From the NCBI RefSeq assembly GCF_020520425.1, contig NC_079490.1:2356001-2420000 (forward strand): a DNA stretch of 64,000 nucleotides, read 5' to 3'. The stretch comes from Spinacia oleracea (taxonomy: Eukaryota > Streptophyta > Magnoliopsida > Caryophyllales > Amaranthaceae). The notes below the pieces were generated by a model. It was not told where the DNA came from. It was given only the letters and a program-made list of their open reading frames with translations, and searched no databases. Both the position numbers and the translations under genes were made by a program. Positions 33,101 through 44,900 of this stretch are shown in pieces. Numbering within the stretch: position 1 is the stretch's first letter; the number at the start of each line of letters is the position of its first letter.

Positions 33101-36100
33101 TTCACCAATATGATTGTTTTCCCATGGTAATTTCAAGTATATTAATGGTTAAAGTTAGCGAACTTAATTAACGTGTTATATTTACGCAAAGGGTACATGA
33201 ACAAAGTTATTTTGAATGTTTAGTGTGACGTTGTTTTGAGTGAACTTTAATTAATTAACGTGAATTATGTTTTATCAGGACGTGGAAGCGAAGTTGCAGA
33301 AACAAAAGGAGATCGATGATTGGCTACCGATCACTTCTTCAAGAAACGCGAAATGGTGGTACTCGGCTTTCCACAACGTCACGGCCATGGTCGGCGCCGG
33401 AGTCCTTAGTCTTCCGTACGCCATGTCTAACTTAGGATGGTAAGTTGTTACAAATTTTGTAACATTTTTTTTGTATCCAAGGACTAGATAATAATACGCA
33501 TGCACTCCATTTTCTATATTGGCCATTCTAATGTTTTGTTTCATCACCAATTTAGAAGATATTTTCAATTTTAACAAAAAGAAAAAGGTACATTAATTGC
33601 CTAAATCTGCATGTTACAAACTTACAATGGGTATGTTTGACAATTAGCGGTTAGTTGTTAGCTGTTTGGCTAGTTGTTATATTTAGCTGTTTTTATTAGG
33701 CGGTTGAAATAGCTACATTAGTTGTTAGTTGTTTAAAGTGGAAATTTACCATTAGGGACAATGCCATAAAATGATGTAGCCATGTAGCTAGGTAAGTAAA
33801 AGTTTGTAATTAAATTTATTCAATAATAGGATAAAATTGTCATTTTACACCCATTTCTTCAAACATCTAATTGAAAATTTTCATTTATTGAGATTTTTTA
33901 ATTTTAGCTTTTTTTCATCTCAAAACTCTCTTATAAACCTCTCCTAACAAAACATTGTCATTAGTATTTTGAAATGGTCATACCTAAACCTCTAAATCAC
34001 CTTAATTTATTTATTTTCCTCCAAACCTCTTATAACCAAACACCCTAAATCTTGTAACAATTTTATGCTGTTGTTTATTTTGTACCATGGACGAAATGGT
34101 GCACTTTTGTATGTTGTTTAATGTTTATTTTGTACCACGGACGAAATGTTGCATTTTTATACACCAAAATGGTAACATAAATTACAATGTTTTATTATTT
34201 TTTTTATTTTTTTTGCAGGGGACCAGGAGTGGTAATCCTAGTACTATCATGGGTCATAACCCTATACACCCTATGGCAAATGGTGGAGATGCACGAAATG
34301 GTGCCCGGAAAGCGGTTCGACCGGTACCACGAGCTCGGACAATACGCGTTCGGCGAGAAGCTAGGGTTATGGATTGTGGTGCCACAACAACTTATTGTTG
34401 AAGTTGGTGTCAACATTGTATACATGGTCACAGGAGGAAGGTCACTCCAAAAGGTCCATGATATTATTTGTGCTAACAAAACTAGTTGTGCACCCATGAA
34501 AACCACATACTTTATCATGATCTTCTCCTCCGTACACTTCGTGTTGTCTCACCTCCCTAACTTGAACTCCATCGCCGGTGTCTCGTTGGCCGCGGCGGTC
34601 ATGTCTCTCAGGTACGCGCCCAAATACTGAAACGTACATTTTTTAACATTGTGTTTGGGAACCAATTTAATATGGAAATGTGAGAAAAAGTAAAACTGTG
34701 CAAATCTAAAGAAAAGTAAATATGCATATATATGTGGAAATATTCACTTGTTTTAACGAGTTTCACATAATTGCTAATTGGTTTAAACGACCTGATCATA
34801 TTGAGGCCGACCCAAAATAGGGGGTTTTGGGCATTTTAGGCCCATGTTTCGGGCCCAACCAAGCACAAATTTTATTTTTTTGGCAACTTAAAATTGGCAT
34901 GGCTAGAAAAGCCCCTTATTAATGGCCCCAAATAACGGGTTTTGAACACAATAAGTGACCCAAAATTTGGCATAGTCTGACATAATAGGCTGAATTTTTC
35001 GTGGCTTGGCTCGAACCCGGCCCGTCCCATTTGTTGAACAGATCTAGTCTTAACAAAGTATTTGGTCAGACTGTCTGATAGAAGACCTTCTCAACCAGTG
35101 ACTGTGTTTTGTTTGTTATGATGTTATTATGCAGCTACTCAACAATTGCATGGGCAGCATCATTAGGCAAAGGTGTACAACCACAAGTTTCATACGGGTC
35201 AAGGCACAGTAGTGATGTAGGCAAGATGTTTGGCTTCTTCAACGCCCTCGGCGACGTGGCATTCGCCTACGCCGGCCACAACGTGGTGCTCGAGATCCAA
35301 GCCACCATCCCTTCCACCCCGGAAAAGCCGTCCAAGGGACCGATGTGGAAGGGTGTCATCGTCGCATACATCGTCGTTGCCATTTGCTATTTCCCTGTTG
35401 CCTTGATTGGTTACTGGGTTTTTGGCAATAGTGTTAAGGATAACATCCTTCTTTCTCTTGAGAAACCTGGATGGCTTATTGGTATGGCCAACATCTTCGT
35501 CGTCATCCACGTCATCGGAAGTTATCAGGTAATCTTTAGCGCTTCGAAAAGCATAGCTTTAGCTGTTACATACATTAACATTCCTGCATAAGAAATGAAT
35601 TTGTGACTTTATTTCACAAGCATAGCTTTGGCTATTACATTCCTGCATGGGAAAGGAATTTACGACTTCATTTTAAAAGCATAACTTTAACTCTTACGTT
35701 CATGCATAAGAAATGAATTTGCGACTTCATTTTAAAAGCATAGCTTTAGCTGCATAAGAAATGAATTTGCGACTTTATTTTAAAAGCATAGCTTTAGCTC
35801 TTACTTTCATGCATAAGAAATAAATATGCGACTTCATTCCAAAAGCATAGCTTTAGCTATTACATTCCTGTGTGAGAAATGAATCTACGACTTCATTTCA
35901 AAAGCATAGCTTTAGCTGTTACTTTCCTGCATAAGAAATGAATTTTACCGTCCAAGATCTAGCCTTTTCTAAAATCTTATCAATGTTACTTGTATTATGA
36001 ACCCTCACTATAATTTTTACATAAATTTCCTCGATTTTGATCTCGAGCTTCATTGTTTCGCTTCTTCAGATATACGCCATGCCCGTGTTTGACATGATTG

Positions 36101-37162
36101 AGACTGTGCTAGTGAAGAAGTTGAGCTTCAGGCCCACTTGGTACCTTAGATTTATTTCTCGCAACCTTTACGTTGGTAAGTATCAATATCTTCGGATTTT
36201 GTTATCACGTTACTAGTAACACGCGTAACTATTAGTTCATCTTGTTTATAATTTGATTTTCTTTTTGCAGCATTTACAATGTTTGTTGCCATTACATTCC
36301 CTTTCTTTGGTGGACTTCTTGGATTCTTCGGAGGATTTGCCTTCGCCCCAACTACATACTTCGTAAGTCCTTTTAAAAAAACATGAATTCATTCACATTT
36401 TGAGTTCAATTATTCACATTTTGAGTTCAATTTTGAAGTGTATTGCATTTGTTAAATGTTCATGTTTTTTATGTTCTTCTCTTGTATTTGCAGCTTCCTT
36501 GCATCATGTGGCTTGCTATCCACAAACCCAGAAAGTTTGGGCTCTCATGGTGGGCCAATTGGGTATGTCACTCTTTTATTACCTCCTAGCTATCAAGTAT
36601 GCTCTGGTCCAGCCCGATTTTCATCGATTCCGGTTATTTTCAGTCCGGAAACTTTTTCGGGCCGCATCTTGGCACAAATCAGACAATCAGCTATACTATA
36701 CTGATTTTGCAACTTTGTTGTTAATTTTAGTTAGAGCTGATCATCTCGAGCCCGCCCCAAAAATACCGGTTTTTTGGTGGATTTCAGGCCCATTCTGGCC
36801 CGACCCGACACTATTATTAAAAAAAATGGACGGGCGTTTGGTCAATTCAAAACTACCAGGCCCAAAAAACGTGTTATTTTTTGCCCAAAACAGCGGGTTA
36901 TGCCGTTATGGGCACAAAAAATCAACCCAAAGTTTTGTCCCAGCCCGACACAATGGGAAGAACTTTTTGGGCCCAAACCCGACCCAGCATGGCCCGGATT
37001 TTGATCATGTCTAACTTTCGTCTCGTAACATTGGCCTAAACTGTTTTCATGTTCATGCTTCAGGTTTGCATTGTTTTCGGAGTTATGCTGATGGTGTTAG
37101 CACCAATCGGAGGACTAAGACAGATCATAATTGACGCGAGATCCTACAAATTCTACTCATAA
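27350..37162 (+). CDS. LHT1: LHT1-type lysine/histidine (amino acid) transporter
   Basis: Eight coding exons: first exon 27350-27388 (or alternatives 30504-30542 or 32226-32267), then 33279-33439, 34219-34611, 35135-35528, 36070-36175, 36271-36362, 36494-36562, 37064-37162. All junctions are GT-AG and the frame closes at 450 residues (451 with the third first exon), the normal LHT length. The body is highly conserved: [83 protein letters not shown], ending SYKFYS. About ten membrane segments. The family (AAAP/ATF) carries out proton-coupled uptake of neutral and basic amino acids at the plasma membrane; Arabidopsis LHT1 acts in root and mesophyll uptake. Introns hold two hAT-like MITEs and a minisatellite. 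Orthology to LHT1 rather than a close paralog is likely but not proven. Confidence 0.95.
27528..27665 (-). mobile_element. tRNA-derived SINE in transporter intron 1
   Basis: On the minus strand: 'taacgtagtggttaaa' (box A-like), 'ctggttcgaaacatc' (box B), then 'gcttattgtactcatttgc' and an A-rich tail. Related to 28985-29110. Confidence 0.65.
27966..28021 (+). repeat. (TA)n microsatellite
   Basis: About 28 uninterrupted TA dinucleotides in intron 1. Confidence 0.95.
28669..28875 (+). mobile_element. Tourist/Harbinger-type 'gaacttat' MITE, complete
   Basis: Ends 'ggctgcgttctattcacct' and 'aggtgaacagaacagggcc' are inverted. TAA at 28666-28668 and 28876-28878. 207 bp with internal 'ctgaacttatct' repeats. 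This is the clearest reference copy of the family seen also at 2036, 2397, 13396 and 63774. Confidence 0.88.
28985..29110 (-). mobile_element. tRNA-derived SINE in transporter intron 1
   Basis: On the minus strand: 'taatagttaagattacggg' then 'gggttcaaatctctta' (box B), 'agcttattcgcaacat' and an A-rich tail. Same layout as 27528-27665. Confidence 0.6.
29837..30148 (+). repeat. Two tandem retroelement-like 3' ends with (TAA)n tails
   Basis: 'catcgctagaggagtg', 'cccagattgtatctcggctc' and 'cttgatctttgtagcttgtt' occur at 29848-29940 and again at 29999-30091, each followed by a (TAA)n tail (29939-29993, 30106-30147). This looks like two 5'-truncated LINE or SINE copies, or one copy duplicated through its tail. 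Confidence 0.6.
30404..30413 (+). promoter_or_regulatory. TATA-like box for transporter first exon b
   Basis: 'attatataaata' context about 95 bases before the ATG at 30504. Confidence 0.5.
32044..32057 (+). promoter_or_regulatory. Paired W-box cores before first exon c
   Basis: Two TTGACT words at 32044 and 32052, directly before a TATA-like box at 32068. W-boxes bind WRKY factors, so pathogen or salicylate control is possible; that is inference. Confidence 0.4.
32068..32076 (+). promoter_or_regulatory. TATA-like box for transporter first exon c
   Basis: 'ctataaaag' about 155 bases before the ATG at 32226. Confidence 0.5.
32906..32983 (+). repeat. (TAAATAT)n heptamer array
   Basis: About 11 units of 7 bp in the intron before exon 2 of the transporter gene. 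Confidence 0.92.
34782..35052 (+). mobile_element. hAT-like GC-rich MITE in transporter intron
   Basis: 'ttaaacgacctgatcat' start and 'ttgaacagatctagtctta' end are a weak inverted pair. Interior 'gggccc', 'cccaaaat' words match the 13008-13341 family. Target duplication not clear. The intron runs 34612-35134. Confidence 0.6.
35546..35945 (+). repeat. Minisatellite, about 60-bp unit, transporter intron 4
   Basis: Seven or so units, each with 'aaaagcatagctttagct', 'gcataagaaatgaattt' and 'gcgacttcatttt', varying slightly; one unit is shortened. It starts 18 bases after the exon 4 donor. Confidence 0.9.
36731..37014 (+). mobile_element. hAT-like GC-rich MITE in transporter last intron
   Basis: Ends 'ttagagctgatcat' and 'tgatcatgtctaa' are inverted. 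Interior words as in 13008-13341. No exact 8-bp target duplication found. It fills most of the intron 36563-37063. Confidence 0.7.
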
Positions 37163-38924
37163 GAAGCTTTTTTACAGTCTGAAGAACAGCATCAGAGTTT
37201 CTGGTTTTGATTTGATAATGGCGAAAATGATGATGAAATCCTTCTAAATTGCTCGTCTATTATAGTCAGTCAGAATTATACAGTTTTTTAAGCTAGGGTA
37301 CAGTTGGGTCTGATACATTTTCTGAATCTGCAGCTAGTTTTATGTTCTTCATTTTGTCAGTTGTGTGCATATAGAAAAAGGTTTTCTGCTCTGAGTTTCC
37401 AAACAGATACAGATTTATTTACAAATTCATGTAAAAAGGGGTTGTTTTGTTCTTTTGCCAGTTTAATTACACAGTTTTAGACTCTTATTTTGAAGTATAA
37501 AGAATCAGTTTCAGATTTTCAGAACATTTCCTGAGTTACACTACTGTTTCCCTGTCCGAAGGTCGCCTTACGCTTACTCTAAGGCCCTGTTCTTTTGGAA
37601 TTAATTTCAGTTCGTTCAGATTTCCAGAACATCTTTTGAGTTATACTCCCTTCGTTTCTTTTTGTTTGTTACGTTTGGATTTTGCACGTTTATTAACGTA
37701 TAATAAAGATTATTTTTCTTTTTCATTAAAAAAATAAACCCAAGTAAAACCTCAATCCATATTACAACAACCAATAAGATTGTTTTATTTATCAAAATAA
37801 GCCAATAATGGAAAAGCACAAAGATTAAAAGATGACACAAAAAATGATAGTATAATAAGTTTATAAAAAGAAAAGAATCCCCACGTAACAATCATTGTGA
37901 AACACCCTAAAAGGCATACGTAACAAACAAAAAGAAACGGAGGGGTACTATTGTTTCCCTGCGCGAAGGTCGCCTTATTCTTACAGCCCTGTTTTTTTGG
38001 ACTTAATTTCAGTCCAGTTCAACTCCATTTAGTTCATTTTAATTCAATTCAGCCAAAAAAAGCTCAGAAGGGGGATAAATAGACTTTAAGAACAATGCTA
38101 TACATATGCAAACACAAACACTATCATCATACTTTGATTTCAATCGAAAGCAAATTCTTCGTGCTATACAAATTTTTTTCCTGTATTTACATCTCAAACT
38201 AGAAAAATAAATCGATTTCTCACATACAAAAAAACCCCTTCACACCCGGAGAAAAGAAAATCGATAAATAGTTTGAATAAGGAAAAAGAATCTGAAAGAA
38301 ATTTGTCTCTTTTTTTTTTGTTTTTTGTTTTTCATCATCTATGTACTCTAGAAGGAAGAAAGACACTTCTGGCTTCAGTTAGTCACCAACATTCTGATGG
38401 GAAGTCTTTCTCAACAGTGCTTCTGAACTTCAAGCTAATCACCAGGTTTAGTTGAAGAAGTCCTCTATCCTTGCTTCTGAGTTCTGACTTCTGAGCAATG
38501 GATATTCTATACCTAGTATTTAAAAAGGAAAACCATAGATTATTAGATCACACGTGCCACCTTTATCTTCCATCCATAATTCTTTTTCTTTTTTTTTTTC
38601 AATTTTTCCTTTTGTTTGTTCGTCATATGAAATATTTTACAGCTTCAACACCTCTTCAACTCGATCTCTTTCGTTCAACAATCAATATCAATCCACCATT
38701 TAATTCATATATTCATTCAACCTCTTCAACTTCATCTCCCTCTAACCCTGTTTTAACACTCAATATTAATTCACCAGATATCCCCACTAAAATCACACCC
38801 TAAATAAAATTAGCACTTTAAACTTTCATTGAACGGGCTCAAAACTGTGCGAGTCATACCGTGATTTATCTACTGGTTTTCGCTCCATATGTCCATATCG
38901 TGATTCAACTGCATGTCTTTTCTG
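37163..38924. other. Convergent intergenic region
   Basis: 3' UTRs of the transporter (plus) and the TPR-J gene (minus) face each other here. A Stowaway MITE lies at 37646-37945 between two copies of a short sequence ('aggtcgccttacgctta' at 37561 and 'aggtcgccttattctta' at 37967). No gene seen. Confidence 0.55.
37646..37945 (+). mobile_element. Stowaway-type MITE
   Basis: Ends 'ctcccttcgtttctttttg' and 'caaaaagaaacggagggg', TA at 37644-37645 and 37946-37947. Confidence 0.88.
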
Positions 38925-41900
38925 TCAATAGTATCTACTACCGGGTCTAGTAGGCTCAAACCCTCGAGAATAAGGGTTGGCAGAATATCTCCACGTCTCA
39001 CGCCATTGTCCTCCATTACCACCACTTCTTTCTGCAGTTGTGTTAAATGAAGTTTCAGTGTGCATTCTTGAACTGCTTTTCCTTTGGCCGTTCCTTGTCT
39101 CCTCTTCCATATCATACTGCAAACGCTGCAAATGAAAACCAATAAAAGCAATAATTTTAGTAAATAACATCATTCAGTCTCGGAAAATGGTATATTATTC
39201 ATAATAGCGCAAAAAGATACTCCCTCCGTCCCAATTTATTCTTTACGCTTTCCGTTTCTAGTGTCCCTTTTTAATCTTTACACTTAGAATCTTTCCTTTT
39301 ATATTGTACTAGCATAAAAGTCCCTAATATTCTATCAAAAATCGTGTCAAATGATTATTTCAACCAATCAAATTCATTGAGCCATTTTAACCATTAAATC
39401 TATTATTAAAAAAAATCATTATATCTATCACATTCTCATTGGAACATTAAATCTTTCTCACTTTTCCAATGTCAAATTTTTGATAAAAGTGAAATATTAT
39501 TAATAAAACGTAATTTGTATTGTTTAAGTAAAACAAAAAGAGAATCTTTATCCATATTAATTATTTGTTAAATCGCGTGCATGATAGCAAACGTAAAGAA
39601 TAAAAAGGGACGGAGGGAGTAGCTGTAATTTTTGGAACTCGAATGTCATCTCTCATTCAACAGTACGTTTGTGGAAGTGTGTCACGTATGCTCTACGTTG
39701 CAAAGTTAAGGAGCAACCCCTGACCATAACCATAGACATTGCGCGAGCGAGCGCGCACACACACACATAACAAAAAAAAAGTCTAGGTGAGTTCATCTGC
39801 CTATGGTAATGAAAATCTCTTGGCTATACAATTCAAAGAAAAATTCATCAATTTCTGTTCAGTTTCAGAAGTAAACTTGATTTATTTGGTATAATTCACT
39901 TCACCAGTAAAGTTTGATATATATTGGACTAAGCCATTACAAAATTTTCATAGTAATAATCGGTGGCTACCACAGACCCGCAGCAAAACAACCAACAACC
40001 AGTATAAGATTATTTGTGAATGAATATGGCTTCATTTGATTCTTTTCAACACAAAGTACCATATTTAACTTTGTGGCATGGTAACTAACTAGAAATCTCA
40101 AATAATTAGGAGGAAACTTAACCTCTAAAAGACCATTAATTTCCCCCCCTAAAAGATATTTCAGTGTCTAGAGTTACAAGGAGGTCTTTTCTTTCTAAAA
40201 TCTCTTTAAATAAAATCAAACTTTAAAACCCCTGTCAATGAATAATATGAAGTGTTAGATTTTGAAGCAAAATTATCCTCTCAGCTAACTTATCAATGGC
40301 TAATTTTCACCATTTTTTTTTTGCGTTTCTAAACTTACATGCATCATAGATATACTGATCAATAGCAGATGTTTTTTTTTCATGTTATAACTTCCTCTTT
40401 ACCCCTTTATATGAAAGGAAACTAGATTAAATTTCATTCAACAAAAGGAGATCATTGTTTGCATAATTAAACCAACACCCTCTAAAACTTCTTCAATCCA
40501 CACTCTAATTTCCTTAAAACTTGAATTAAACTTATGAGCTACCATAATCCCTTCTCTTCTTACAAGAGAAAAAGATCATGAAGTAAAAAATAGTTACAAG
40601 CTTAGGGAAGTTCGTAACTACATTACCAACTTCGTAAATATACCCGTTCTTGATGAATGATGTTTCATAAATGTTGCAGAGGCTCGCTCATTTAAATACC
40701 AAAAACTAAAGAGGTCACAATTCTGGTCCTGAAGTTTACCTCCCAAACATGCAACAAATGTTGAAGAATCCATGACATTTATAAAAGACTCGGGAATAAA
40801 AAAAATGTATACTTTGCCAAGTATATATTAAAAAATGAGCTTCAGATAACTAGATGTGTAAACATCACCTTATCAGGGTCTGAAAGAACTGCATATGCCT
40901 CGCCAATCATCTTGAAAAGCTTGTCAGCATCCTTATAGTCCCCCTCTGCTATTTCTTTCCAGAGACCATCATCTCCACTCTCGACTCTTGCTAGTGATTG
41001 ACCAGCCTAAATTAGCAAAAAATCATGTCAACTACAAGATATAGGAAAATATGAAACAACAATGTGAAAGGCTCAAATGCCTATCCCTCATCAAGCTTCA
41101 TGGATGATCAAAGAGGTATTTCGAGCTGCTGATTATATTTCTCAAATACCGCAGGCTGTCAACCTCATGCATAATGATCATTTCTCTATAAGAAAAATGT
41201 ATAACAGCCTTTGAGGTGTAAGTACACAAGTACCATGGAGAAAATTCATACTACCTCCGTTTCAAAATGATCTTTACACTTTCCGTTTTAGTCCGTTTCA
41301 TAATGTTCTTTACACTTTGCCTTATTCTATTTTTGGACATGAAAATTTACAAACTTACTCTTCTTACCCCACAATATTTACAATTTTATACTCACTTTCT
41401 CTTACTTTATTCATTTTTTTTCTTACAACTACCCACATTTTTACACATTTCTCTTACTTTATCCATATTTTATTATATTCAACCAACTTTAGTACTTTTA
41501 TCTTAATATTTGCGCAAACAGTAACCGTAAAGATCTTTATGAAATGGAGGTAGTATGTAATAATCTGGCTCCTCCGAAGTGTGTGTTTATTAGCTGGTTA
41601 ACCACCCATAAAGACTAGCTACATGTGACTGATTGAATAAACTGGGAATTCAATATGATCCTATATGAAGGTTATGCAATCAGGAATTCAGGAGTTGGAA
41701 AGTGTTGATCATCTCTTCTTTTGAGTGCAGTTACTGCTCAGATTTGGAGTAATATTCTGAGATGGATGGGCTACTCAAGACATGTTGAAGATTGGTCCAT
41801 GGAAATGCAAATTTTGCAAACGCAGTTTAGAGGAATATCAGGAAAAAGTCAAGTTTATAGGATGGCACTCGCTGTTGCAGTTTATCAAATCTGGAGGGAG

Positions 41901-44900
41901 AGGAACATGAGAAGATTTCAAGATATTGATACTGATACACAAGGCATTATTCGGCAGATTCAATATATTGTTTTTGTTCGTTGCTTTAAGAGTAAAATCT
42001 CTATGTTTTGGAGTTGTGCTTTTTTCCCCCTTTTTTTGGGGTTCCTTAGTTATGTTCCTAGAAGGACTGTTAACTTTGGTTTGTTCCCCCTCTTTCGTCT
42101 GTATGTTGTATAGCTTATACTCCAATGTTTTGGTTAATATAATTCATCATTTACCAAAAAAAAAAGTGAAAGGCTCAAACCTTATCAGGGTGATGCCTCA
42201 AAGCAGCTTTACGATAAGCTTTCTTCAGATCTTTTGCTGTAACAGATGGCTCTACTCCCCTGCCACCAGGATTGAGACAAAAACTGATGTAAGAAGACAG
42301 TAGTCCATTTTCTCACTACTTAGCCCAAGAAAGAAAAACTAAGTCTAAAATTCAGGAACAGAAAATAACAACTGCTATAAAAACACTCACAAAATGAGGT
42401 AAAAATTCAAAGGTAGTCCTTTCTTAGCTTGCTCCTCCATCAGATAAAGCCGCTGCCGAGCTTGTCTTAGATCAGCTACAGAGCCCAATGGCAAATATGC
42501 TCCTGCATGAGTTGACTTTTCCTCTGCCTGCTTAGTTAGAAGAGACACAAGTCTCTCAAGATCTTTCGCTGCCTGTTCATAGTCTCTAATCATCTCAAAT
42601 AAGGTGGCTCTTCTTGATATTGCCTGAAACATAAAGAATTTTAAATGGGATTCAGTTTAGATATCATTTCAGAAACATAACCCGTATCCTGTACTTCCAA
42701 AAGAAAAAAAAACTATTAGCTCAAGCAAAGCCTTCGAAGGCATCGTTTCAATGATAGAAAGATTAATAGCCAAGGATGAAAGACAAGTTGGGCTTCACAC
42801 TTAAACTCTCTCTGTGAACACTAGACTCTACCTTTTCGACTTTTCCAGTAACCAAATGTGAATTATGACAGTGGGAAAAGCCATCAATTAGGGAATTTTT
42901 CTAACCAATAACCTGGAGTAAGGTATAAGTAATACCAACTAATACCCTGAACTGTTTTGAGCGATTGTCTGCAAAGAACTCATTGTGCTCACTTATTCTA
43001 GAATGAACTCTGAGGGTAAGTAGGGAAAGGCATAATTAGTTAGTAATATCAGAAAAGGGAAGGGTAATTCTGTTTCATAAAGTTAGTTATGAGGAAAAGT
43101 GGGTTATATAATAAATAAGGAGAAAAGCTGTCACTAAGGGTTCCTATGTCTCCACTTTTGTTCGTTTTGGCTATGGAATACTTTACTAGATTGCTACAGA
43201 AAGTAAGCAATACTAGGGGTTTTAGCTTTCATTATAGATGCAGAGGTTTGAAGCTTAATCACCTAATATTTGCTGATGATCTTATGATATTCACAAAAGG
43301 GGAAGTTAAGTCTGTGAGAATGGTTACCAGAGCTCTAAATAGATTTGCAGTATGTTCTGGTCTTATGGCAAATATTGATAAAACTGCTATTTATTTTGGT
43401 AGTGTTTCAGAGGACATTCAACAAGATATTCTGAATGGTTCATGATTTGTCAAGGGTACTTTTCCTTTTCGATACTTGGGGGTTCCTTTGAATGCAAAAA
43501 GGGTTTCCGTTGCTGATTGTGATATCTTGGTTAACAAGATTACCAATATAACTATGTGCTAGAGTAACAGACATCTTTCATATGCTGCCAGAACTGTGTT
43601 GGTAAATGCTGTTTTGATGAGTATAAATACCTACTGGGCTCAAGTGTTCACTATGCCCAAAATGGCGCTTCAGAAAAGTGTTCAATTGTGTAGAGCTTTC
43701 TTATGGGAGGGAAAGGCTATCCTTTCTAAGTCACCATAGATAGCTTGGGATTGGATTTGTAGGCCTAAATGTTGTGGTGGTCTAGGTGTTAGGGACTGTA
43801 TTGGCTGGAACAAGGCTTCACAAGGGAAGTATGTCTGGCAGATTGCAATGAAGGCTGACATGTTGTGGGTTAAATGGATCCACAGTGTGTACATAAAGGA
43901 TCAAAATTGGTGGGACTATGTTCCACCTCGGGGTGCCAGTTGGAGGTTGAAGAATATTTTTAGAGTAAAGGATGAAATGAAGGAGGGCTTTGTTTCTAAT
44001 GGATGGGCAACTGTTGGTAAGCACTATACTATTTCTGCTGGTTATAAGTGGTTGAAGGGAGATATGCCCAAGGCCCCTTGGTCACATTGGGTATGAAGTA
44101 AACTGAATGTGCCACGACATTCTTGTATTGCTTGGATGGCAGTTCAAGGGCGATTACGAAACAAAGATAGGCTACTGAGAGTAGGGGAAAATGTTGATGC
44201 AGACTGTTTTCTTTGTGGTCAGGCAGATGAAGAGGCTAAACATGTGTTCTTCTTGTGCCCTGTAAGTAGCATTTGTATGACTGTGATCAGCAGATGGGTT
44301 GGGATTAATTACAGAAATCAGGAAGATACTTTCACTATGTGGAGGAGATGGGAAAGAACATATAAGAGTAAGCATAGGAGGGAAATTGTGTATGCTACAC
44401 TTGCTGCTATGGTATACTTACTATACTATATCTGGCAAGCTCGAAACGAGGTCCTTTGGTATGCAAAGTTAGTCATGCCTTCTGTTTTGATGAAGAGAAT
44501 GCAATATGATGTTTGCAGTCGAGTCAAAGCTTGATAACAGCAAAATGGAATGCTGAGGATCTAGCCTGGTTCAATAGTCTGCAGAATTCTAGGAGTTGTT
44601 AACCTTTTTGTTTTGTCTTAGCCTTTCCAAGGTTGACCTTTGGTAATTTTAGGCAGGTAGTAGGTGCTGATGCTGTTAGTGTTTTTTTTGTTGGAGTGTT
44701 GTTTGGTTTTTTTTGTAGTGGTTAGGGTTGTAGCCTTGTAGGTAGTTTGTATAGTGAGGATTTGCCTCCCTGTCTCTCTTTGTACATTTTTTGACATCAA
44801 TGTTATTATTTACTTATCAAAAAAAAAAAAAAAAAAAGAGAGAAGCTGTAAAAGGTGATTATGCTGATTGTTGTGACAGAAACTTTATTGGGAGGGAATA

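Noticed and set aside
35546-35945. Regular spaced repeats resembling a CRISPR array
   Set aside because: Plant intron, no constant repeat with unique spacers; whole units vary together, as in a minisatellite.
36400-37014. 204-residue frame in the transporter gene
   Set aside because: Runs through intron, one exon out of frame and a MITE; the true exon is 36494-36562 in another frame.
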